In this document: in pieces, positions 7,041 to 12,130 of the stretch
How the letters are laid out: each line of letters begins with the position of its first letter
Numbering within the stretch: position 1 is the first letter of the stretch
Source: an uncultured Verrucomicrobiota bacterium
GTDB taxonomy: Bacteria > Verrucomicrobiota > Verrucomicrobiia > Limisphaerales > UBA9464
Assembly: GCA_903925515.1 (NCBI GenBank)
Contig: CAIYFP010000111.1
Coordinates: 1 to 12,130, forward strand
Reading direction: 5' to 3'
DNA: 12,130 nt
Program-made: the position numbers and the translations under genes
Notes under the pieces: model-generated
Told to the model about the DNA's origin: nothing
Databases searched by the model: none
Seen by the model: the letters and a program-made list of their open reading frames with translations, nothing else

Positions 7041-10000
7041 TTCTTGCCTTGGCCGCCTTGGGACTCCTCGGCGGTGCGTTGCGCGGGAGGGTTGGGGGGC
7101 GTCGTCTTGGGGCCGGCCTTGCCACCAAGGATGGCCTCGACGGCAGCCCCTGCCCGGCCCAGCGCACCGCCAGTCGCTTGCCTAAGGTTGCCGCCCGCCG
7201 ACTTCAAGAGGTCCTCGGCCCTGCCGCCAAGGCTGCCCGCCCCGGGGATCTTCAAGGAGCCAAGCACGGCGCCCATGCCCAGCACGTCGGGCTTGAACGA
7301 CGGCTTGTCGAGGGTGCCCACGGCCTTGCCCACCGTCCGCAAGGCAGGCAACGCGTTGTCAACCCGGATGGCAAGTCCGACAGGAAGGTCCAGGACGGAC
7401 TCGCCGAGCTCGTCGGCAATGCGGACCTCCCCTCCCACCTGGACGCCGATGGCTTCGCTCATGGCTCGGGCCTGCGTCAGCTTGACCGCACCGTTGCCCA
7501 TGTCGGCCCTGGCCTCCAAAACCCGGATCGGTTCGGCGACCATTTCGGGCCTGCCGACGGCGGCGAATACGGCACCGGGATCAAGGCGCTCGGGAAGGAT
7601 CGGGATGTACCGGGACAACAGGGGCGGCACGGTGATTGCCTTTTCCGGGAGCTGGATCTCGGCATTGGTGATGCGAAGGTCGAGATAGCCCGCCAGCGAC
7701 TTCTTCAGCGAGGCTCCCGTGGTGCCAGCGCCCCGGATGTCCGCCGCGACCGCGCAATGCCCGCGCGAAAGCCCCTTCATCCGCGGGATCAAGGAAGAAA
7801 GGATTGGCTCAATGAGCAACGGTTCCCCGCCCAACTTCACCTCGTACAGGTAGCCGGGTCGCCCCAGATCCAACCGGGCCGAGCCTTCGAGCCTCGAATC
7901 ATTGAGCCGCAGGCCAAGGTCCCCGAGCGTCACCACGGAATCCTTCACCGCGATCCTGCCGGCGAGCCGGGCGACATCGATGTCCCGAAGATGAATCCGC
8001 GGGATGTCGAGGTCCGCAAGGAGCTCGCGGATGGGCAACCGGATGGCGGGCGGCTCGGGCGAGGGCGGGCTGGGACGGACGGCGTTCGTGGCGGAACTGA
8101 GGAGGTCGTAAAGCGGGGTAAGGTCGAGGGCCGTGGACTTGATGGCCAAGCGCGAGGCGGCGGGGGAATTCGTCCCAAGATGAAGCACGCCCGACACCTC
8201 GAGGCGATTCGTGGCCCGTGGGGTGGGATCAAGGCTGAAGCTCAGGCGTCGTAAATCTGCGGTGTCCCCGGAGTGCGACAGGTCCAGGTCCATGCCGAAC
8301 CCAAGGGGAACCTCGGGGATCCGACCCTGCGGATGAACCACCACCAGGTCCGAAACTCGCACGGTGCCAGACATCGCGGACTGTCCCCGGAGGTTCACCT
8401 CGGCCTTGGCTGCGGCATGGATCGTGATGCTGCGGACCTTGTTGGGCAGCATCGAGGGGCCGATGATCGGCCCCAGCAGGCTCTGGTTCACCCCGATCAG
8501 CCTGACATCGATCACCCCGGTCTGTTTCTCGGGGTCGAAGCGTCCCATTCCCTCCACCGAACCACCCGATGCCGTCCCCGTCTGTCCCGTCACGGTCAGC
8601 TTGCGCACCTCGATTGCGGTGCCGGACTGGAGGACTCCGACGCTGAGCGAGGCATCGTAGTCGTCCAGCGCCAGCCCCATGACGCGCCCCGTCACGTCGT
8701 TGAAATAGAGCGTCATGTCGGCCACCGGGCCAGTCGGGCGAATCCCGCCGGACACGACGGCCTTGAAGACGCCCTCGCGCAGGCTCACCCCCTCCACGGG
8801 GTTCATCGCCAACAGCGCCGCCAAGGGCGCCTCGATGTCCAACTGGAGGCCGCCCAAGGAATCCGACAAACGCCAGTCCCCCATCCCGGAAATGATCGCG
8901 AGCAGGGAACCATTGGCCCGGGCGTTCACGTCGATGTTGTCCGCGTTGATTTGGTTGAAGTCCCGGAACCGCCCCGACGCCCCCGCCTTCACATCAAGGC
9001 CCCGGTAAAGCCGCCCGCCTGCGCCGAACACCCCGTCCTTGACGACGGCGCTGGTGCTCCAGGTACACGTGCGCCCGGCATTCTCCGCCGTGATCTTGGC
9101 TTCCACGTCGGCAACGCCCCCCATCGAGTCCACCGGAAACAGCGCCGCCCAGTCCTGCAAGTCCAACCCCGCCCCCTTGATCGTGTACGTGGAGTCCCGG
9201 AAACCCGTCGCGGTCGCGTCCCACGAAATGTTCATGCCATTCTCCAGCGAGCCCGCAACCAACGCCCGCCCGCCGCGGCTCAACCCGAGGTCCAACTGCT
9301 CGCAAATGAACGAGCGCGTCTGCTGGTTGATCGTCAACCGATGCTGCAGGCTGATGTCCGTCGCCTTGGTTCGCCCGCGCCTCGTCCCCATCGAAACGCC
9401 CGTCGCGCTCGTTCGCCCCTCCATCACCACCACCGTCCCTTGGTTCAGCACGTCCAAGCGACCGGACGCCGCCAGCACCGCGTCGCCCACGTCCAGGCCC
9501 GTCGCCGCGGCCAGCAACCCCAGCACGCCGCGGTCCACCCCCTTCAACTCGTATGACAACCGGTGCTCGCGATCATCGAAGTTCACCTGCCCCTTCACCC
9601 GGAACTCACCCGCCGACACCTTGCCACGCATGAACCTCAGGGTCGCGTTGGTCAGGGACCTCGGCCCCAGCCCAAGGTCCAACGCCGCACCCAGCCCCTT
9701 GTACTGCTGCAACACCCCCGACGCATCCGAGAGTTCCATCCGGACCGCGCACCCCACGTCCTCCACGGCCAAGTCCCGGCTCAACCTCAGCGAGACCTCC
9801 CCATCCAGGCGCCCGCTCACCTTCCCGGCCCCTTCGCCCGCGCCCGATTCCATCTCCATGGCCGCTCCCAGCTTCAGTTGCCCAATCTCCCCCGAGTGAA
9901 GTCCGTCGAGTGACAGGTTCAAGCCAGCCACCCCAACCCGCACCCTCCTGCCCGACGAATCCTCTCGTTCCACCCGAAACACCCCGTCCTTCACCGTCAC

Positions 10001-10465
10001 GTTCCCAAGGTCCAACCTCGGCGGCTTCGACCCTCCTCCCCCCTTCGCGGTGCCTTGCGTGGCACGGAGCACCTGATCAAGGTTGCTGTCCTTGCCTCGC
10101 CTCGAAACCACCGTGACCACGGGCGCATCCAAGACGACGTCGTTCACCCGGATGTTCCCCAGCAGGATGGAAAACAGGCCATATCGCGCCTCGATCCCGC
10201 CAACTTCCAGCAGCGTGTCCCCGGCCTTCGGAGCCAGCCGGACCCCCTTGGCCTTGATCGATGTAAACGGGCTGAACGACACGTCCGTCGCCGTCAACTC
10301 GGCTCCCATGGCGTCCCCGACGCTCGGCAGGATGACCCCCCTCACAAACCAACCGCTCGACCCAGCAAAATATGCCGCCGCGACCAACGCCACTGCCCCG
10401 GCCGCAAACCGCTTGAGCCACCTCCTGTCCACGCCTTCCCCCTCGCCCATGCTCGTTCTTTTCAT
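7037..10465 (-). CDS. Very large AsmA-like membrane-anchored protein
   Basis: A 1142-residue protein with one N-terminal membrane anchor (about 20-35, preceded by RRWLKR) and a long periplasmic part rich in short beta-strand patterns. The start of that part (ELTATDVSFSPFTSIKAKGVRLAP, then ILLGNIRVNDVVLDAPVVTVV) follows the AsmA N-terminal pattern. Residues about 840-1065 resemble the AsmA C-terminal region (RLNDSRLEGSARLDLG, LKKSLAGYLDLRITNAEIQLPE, GTLDKPSFKPDVLG). A Gly/Ala/Pro-rich, basic tail ends the protein. E. coli relatives (AsmA, TamB, YhdP, YdbH) are thought to form hydrophobic grooves that carry phospholipid to the outer membrane; that role here is inference. I chose the ATG at 10465 because GGAG lies 8 nt upstream; the next Met at 10450 has no such site. 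It is the first gene of the four-gene operon and overlaps the next by ATGA. Confidence 0.85.
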   Translation of the reverse strand: MKRTSMGEGEGVDRRWLKRFAAGAVALVAAAYFAGSSGWFVRGVILPSVGDAMGAELTATDVSFSPFTSIKAKGVRLAPKAGDTLLEVGGIEARYGLFSILLGNIRVNDVVLDAPVVTVVSRRGKDSNLDQVLRATQGTAKGGGGSKPPRLDLGNVTVKDGVFRVEREDSSGRRVRVGVAGLNLSLDGLHSGEIGQLKLGAAMEMESGAGEGAGKVSGRLDGEVSLRLSRDLAVEDVGCAVRMELSDASGVLQQYKGLGAALDLGLGPRSLTNATLRFMRGKVSAGEFRVKGQVNFDDREHRLSYELKGVDRGVLGLLAAATGLDVGDAVLAASGRLDVLNQGTVVVMEGRTSATGVSMGTRRGRTKATDISLQHRLTINQQTRSFICEQLDLGLSRGGRALVAGSLENGMNISWDATATGFRDSTYTIKGAGLDLQDWAALFPVDSMGGVADVEAKITAENAGRTCTWSTSAVVKDGVFGAGGRLYRGLDVKAGASGRFRDFNQINADNIDVNARANGSLLAIISGMGDWRLSDSLGGLQLDIEAPLAALLAMNPVEGVSLREGVFKAVVSGGIRPTGPVADMTLYFNDVTGRVMGLALDDYDASLSVGVLQSGTAIEVRKLTVTGQTGTASGGSVEGMGRFDPEKQTGVIDVRLIGVNQSLLGPIIGPSMLPNKVRSITIHAAAKAEVNLRGQSAMSGTVRVSDLVVVHPQGRIPEVPLGFGMDLDLSHSGDTADLRRLSFSLDPTPRATNRLEVSGVLHLGTNSPAASRLAIKSTALDLTPLYDLLSSATNAVRPSPPSPEPPAIRLPIRELLADLDIPRIHLRDIDVARLAGRIAVKDSVVTLGDLGLRLNDSRLEGSARLDLGRPGYLYEVKLGGEPLLIEPILSSLIPRMKGLSRGHCAVAADIRGAGTTGASLKKSLAGYLDLRITNAEIQLPEKAITVPPLLSRYIPILPERLDPGAVFAAVGRPEMVAEPIRVLEARADMGNGAVKLTQARAMSEAIGVQVGGEVRIADELGESVLDLPVGLAIRVDNALPALRTVGKAVGTLDKPSFKPDVLGMGAVLGSLKIPGAGSLGGRAEDLLKSAGGNLRQATGGALGRAGAAVEAILGGKAGPKTTPPNPPAQRTAEESQGGQGKK

Positions 10466-10473
10466 TTCGATTA

Positions 10474-10477
10474 CTCC
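10474..10477 (-). promoter_or_regulatory. Ribosome binding site of the AsmA-like gene
   Basis: GGAG on the minus strand with an 8-nt spacer to the ATG at 10465. It decides this start over the longer frame reaching 10579 and over the inner Met at 10450. Confidence 0.6.
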
Positions 10478-10664
10478 GGTCCCAAGCGTCTGCGGCCACG
10501 CCATCGGTCCGGGGAATGGCCTCGCGCCCCTCTCCGTATCCCCGCCCACGATTCCCCCAAACCGGGCCCCACACACCACACGCTATCCCCGCATGCTACG
10601 GATGCACCCGCAGTCGGCAAGCCCCCTTACCTCGCCCCTGATCCCCGCGTAAGCCGTTCCTGAG

Positions 10665-10720
10665 CCAAGCCCACTCCCACAACGGCCGATGCCACGGGAA
10701 GCCACCGAGGGGCGTCTCCC
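10665..10720. repeat. 56-bp direct repeat, copy 1
   Basis: Begins CCAAGCCCACTCCCACAACG and matches copy 2 (10808-10863) at 46 of 56 positions without gaps, with a start-to-start distance of 143 bp. Differences are scattered and do not follow a codon pattern. Loose similarity continues a little to the left (CCGCG and TTCC blocks), so the repeated unit may be longer and degraded here. Confidence 0.8.
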
Positions 10721-10737
10721 AGTACATGAGGTTGATC

Positions 10738-10798
10738 CGCCCGCAGAGGCGCAGAGATGCGGAGGATGAGAGTCCATGTCTCCGCGTCTCCGCGGGCG
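10738..10798. repeat. Imperfect palindrome of tandem octamers
   Basis: The left arm (10738-10757) and the reverse complement of the right arm (10779-10798) agree at 17 of 20 positions around a 21-nt loop. The right arm contains a perfect tandem octamer, TCTCCGCG twice (10779-10794). The left arm is a diverged doublet of the complementary octamer (CGCAGAGG CGCAGAGA, 10742-10757). It sits between the two 56-bp direct repeats. I recall similar 'CGCAGAGGCGCAGAG' strings as dispersed intergenic repeats in environmental bacteria, but this is recollection, not a search. No transposase is nearby. There is no T-run, so a terminator is unlikely. Confidence 0.8.
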
Positions 10799-10807
10799 AT
10801 TCCCTCC

Positions 10808-10863
10808 CCAAGACCATTCCCACAGCGGCCCATGCCATGGGCGGCAACCGAGGAGCGTGTCCC
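10808..10863. repeat. 56-bp direct repeat, copy 2
   Basis: Begins CCAAGACCATTCCCACAGCG and is 46/56 identical to copy 1 at 10665-10720. It follows the right arm of the palindrome by 9 nt, so the order is repeat, palindrome, repeat. Confidence 0.8.
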
Positions 10864-11018
10864 CGGATCTCCACACAAGGAGTTTTGAGTGCCCGGTTCT
10901 CGCCCCACGCGGCTGTGCCCGAGTGGGGACCCTGTCGGCGCTCTTCCCGCCTTGCCGTCTTCACATGATTCAAAAAACAAGGCCTCCCAAGCACTGATTC
11001 CATGATGCATGCAGCGGG

Positions 11019-11050
11019 GATCTGCCCACGCGAAGACGCGAAGAATGCGG
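11019..11050. repeat. Diverged additional copy of the palindrome's left arm
   Basis: GATCTGCCC followed by a perfect octamer doublet CGCGAAGA CGCGAAGA (11029-11044) and then ATGCGG. It parallels 10734-10762 (GATCCGCCC, octamer doublet, ATGCGG) in order and spacing within one or two bases. The doublet agrees with the reverse complement of 10779-10794 at 14 of 16 positions. No matching right arm follows, so it is a half element. Confidence 0.6.
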
Positions 11051-11115
11051 TCACAGGGATGCCCGTGCCGAGGTGGATGCCCATCCGCTACGACCGCGTA
11101 TGGGCACGAAGCCTG

Positions 11116-11136
11116 CCGCAAGTCGCCCGCTTGCGG
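11116..11136. other. Perfect 7-bp stem hairpin
   Basis: CCGCAAG (11116-11122) and CTTGCGG (11130-11136) around a 7-nt loop TCGCCCG. There is no T-run after it, so it is probably not an intrinsic terminator. It could be part of a structured leader of the downstream gene or a remnant of repeat sequence. Confidence 0.4.
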
Positions 11137-11160
11137 ATCGCGAGCCTCCCACCTCCTGAC

Positions 11161-11179
11161 GCGAGGATTGGGGCCTCGC
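11161..11179. other. Perfect 6-bp stem hairpin
   Basis: GCGAGG (11161-11166) and CCTCGC (11174-11179) around a 7-nt loop ATTGGGG, 24 nt after the hairpin at 11116-11136. With this GC content a 6-bp stem can arise by chance. Confidence 0.3.
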
Positions 11180-11336
11180 ACCTCACACACGCGGGGGCCA
11201 TGGAAACCCCGGAACGCTGGCCCGCTGGACATCGTCCCCATGACCCGTTCTCTCGCGTCCCTCCCGGGCTCCGGTGTGTTGTGTGGACCCCGTGCGCGTG
11301 GGCTGGGGAGCCAGCAAAAGGGTTGGCGCGGGCCGA

Positions 11337-11341
11337 GGAGG
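11337..11341 (+). promoter_or_regulatory. Strong ribosome binding site of the secreted-protein gene
   Basis: GGAGG, within GAGGAGG at 11335-11341, with an 8-nt spacer to the ATG at 11350. It is the best Shine-Dalgarno sequence in the window and fixes this start against the open frame that extends up to 11002. Confidence 0.75.
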
Positions 11342-11349
11342 ACCGCACG

Positions 11350-12084
11350 ATGAACCCCATGGCATCACGACATGGGCCAATCTTCCTTGCCTGCCTTGCA
11401 ACGATCGGTCCCTTGGCCACCCCATCCCATGGCGGAGACGTCCAACTCGCCATCCAAAGGACCCCGGGGGGGCTGGAGACCACCGCGACCTGCAACGAGG
11501 CAACCCATCGGGTCGTGTGGGAATCACGGGACGTGCTCACCCGCGACTGGCTTGCATTCGCAACCGGCAACGTCACCGAGGGCACCGCCCGCATCCCGCT
11601 GCCAAGCGAGGGAGATTCCCTTTTCGTGCGCGCCTTGCCCAAGCCCACGCCCGGCTTCCTCGAACGACTCGGAACCGTCCGTGACAAGGTCCTCGGGGCA
11701 TGGCCCGAGGCTGCCCTGCTCGAGGCCCACCTCCTCATGCAGGACTGGTTCCCCAGTTACCCGGACGCCCTCCCGGTGCGCGGCGTTTTCCGGGTGGACA
11801 TGGGCACCGTCACCGCCGTCGAGGAAACGCCCGGCGGCGAGGTCGCCATGGTCTTCAACGCCATGCCATGGCTGGGCAGCCAGACCATCGCATGGCCGAT
11901 CGCCATGGAGGTCGAGGTCGCATGGTCCCGCATGTTCGCGGCGAGCTACGGCAACCTTTGCCGGACCCTCACCCTCCGCCAACCGGTCTATCCCGGCATG
12001 ACGGAGCCGTACTGGATTTTCAGGATACCCGACGGCGGCTTTGTCTTCGTGGGCAGCAAGACGGGAACGATCAAGAGGGGCTAG
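11350..12084 (+). CDS. Secreted protein of unknown function
   Basis: A 244-residue protein I do not recognise. The N-terminus reads as a Sec signal peptide: a short n-region with Arg7, a hydrophobic core IFLACLATIGPLA (11-23), and likely cleavage near SHG-GD (26-30). Residues about 53-96 (HRVVWESRDVLTRDWLAF, then LPSEGDSLFVRAL) resemble the short beta-domain ('...S.dL..W....FFRV') common in exported Verrucomicrobia proteins; this is a resemblance only. Residues about 110-244 end in YWIFRIPDGGFVFVGSKTGTIKRG, reminiscent of a PepSY-like beta-sheet ending in a TG motif, with low certainty. Only two Cys remain in the mature part (48 and 194). The strong GGAGG site fixes the start. No neighbour in the window shares its strand nearby, and only 46 nt follow its stop, showing nothing. 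Confidence 0.72.
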   Translation: MNPMASRHGPIFLACLATIGPLATPSHGGDVQLAIQRTPGGLETTATCNEATHRVVWESRDVLTRDWLAFATGNVTEGTARIPLPSEGDSLFVRALPKPTPGFLERLGTVRDKVLGAWPEAALLEAHLLMQDWFPSYPDALPVRGVFRVDMGTVTAVEETPGGEVAMVFNAMPWLGSQTIAWPIAMEVEVAWSRMFAASYGNLCRTLTLRQPVYPGMTEPYWIFRIPDGGFVFVGSKTGTIKRG

Positions 12085-12130
12085 TGTCGTCTCTCACAAA
12101 TCGCTGGTGTTTCGTTGCTCCAAGAATGCC

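Larger units (their letters stand above)
10466..11349. other. 884-nt non-coding, repeat-rich region between divergent genes
   Basis: This stretch separates the divergent AsmA-like operon and the secreted-protein gene, so it should hold both promoters. I found no convincing -10/-35 pair. Open frames exist on both strands, but they run through the repeats, use different frames in the two repeat copies, have no recognisable product and lack ribosome sites, so I do not call genes. The region holds the direct repeats, palindrome, related repeat and hairpins listed separately. Positions 10864-11018 show only a weak CCCCAC/GTGGGG inverted repeat (10903-10908 with 10923-10928) and an A-run (10975-10980). 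Confidence 0.7.

Noticed and set aside
5664..7688. A 674-codon plus-strand open frame antisense to the M20 and AsmA-like genes
   Set aside because: It mirrors two strongly supported genes, its translation has no recognisable domain, and long antisense frames are expected at this GC content.
7016..9556. Two plus-strand open frames of over 400 codons opposite the AsmA-like gene
   Set aside because: Both are shadows of the AsmA-like gene, with His/Arg/Gln/Pro-rich translations and no ribosome site or family resemblance.
10593..10620. Possible minus-strand promoter for the AsmA-like operon (TTGCCG, 16 nt, TAGCAT)
   Set aside because: Only 4 of 6 matches in each box; in the absence of transcript data this is not distinguishable from chance.
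10596..11241. Overlapping minus-strand open frames of 97-204 codons in the intergenic region
   Set aside because: They run through the direct repeats and palindrome, read the two repeat copies in different frames, and have no ribosome site or domain, so they reflect GC-rich repeat DNA.
11002..11349. Longer N-terminus for the secreted protein reaching back to 11002
   Set aside because: The ATG at 11350 has GGAGG at ideal spacing and is followed directly by a signal peptide; the extension is repeat-containing and motif-free.

Overview
This is a high-GC bacterial chromosome segment that looks ordinary in its genes and unusual mainly in one long non-coding stretch. The likely host is a member of the Verrucomicrobiota (PVC group), possibly the Limisphaerales/Pedosphaera side. 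The signs are a Tat-exported Gfo/Idh/MocA oxidoreductase of the type abundant in that group, a very large AsmA-like protein, a CdsA with a non-canonical signature, and dispersed 'CGCAGAGGCGCAGAG'-type intergenic repeats. This assignment is inference from gene style; no rRNA or other taxonomic marker is present.

Layout. Positions 207-3727 carry three plus-strand genes: a Tat-signal Gfo/Idh/MocA oxidoreductase, cdsA (phosphatidate cytidylyltransferase) starting 7 nt after it, and, after a 151-nt gap, dprA (single-strand DNA loader for RecA in natural transformation). Positions 10465-3663 carry a four-gene minus-strand operon, in transcription order: a 1142-residue AsmA-like membrane-anchored protein, an M20 metallopeptidase, a COG0523/CobW-type G3E GTPase, and a GIY-YIG (UvrC/Cho-like) nuclease. 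The first two junctions are 4-nt ATGA stop/start overlaps and the third is a 19-nt gap. The operon converges on dprA, and the last 65 nt of the GIY-YIG and dprA genes overlap tail to tail.

Positions 10466-11349 (884 nt) are non-coding in my reading. They hold two 56-bp direct repeats (46/56 identical) flanking an imperfect palindrome built of tandem octamers, a diverged third copy of the palindrome arm, and two further perfect-stem hairpins. A short secreted protein of unknown function follows at 11350-12084, with a strong Shine-Dalgarno sequence.

How the genes relate: cdsA makes CDP-diacylglycerol, the precursor of phospholipids, and AsmA-like proteins are thought to move phospholipids between membranes, but the two lie in separate transcription units. 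The coupled M20 peptidase and G3E metallochaperone could form a metalloenzyme/metal-insertase pair. dprA and the GIY-YIG gene both concern DNA processing but face each other. I did not find a defence island, CRISPR array, prophage, transposase or convincing new multi-gene system. The most interesting items are the composite intergenic repeat, the peptidase-metallochaperone coupling and the antiparallel coding overlap.
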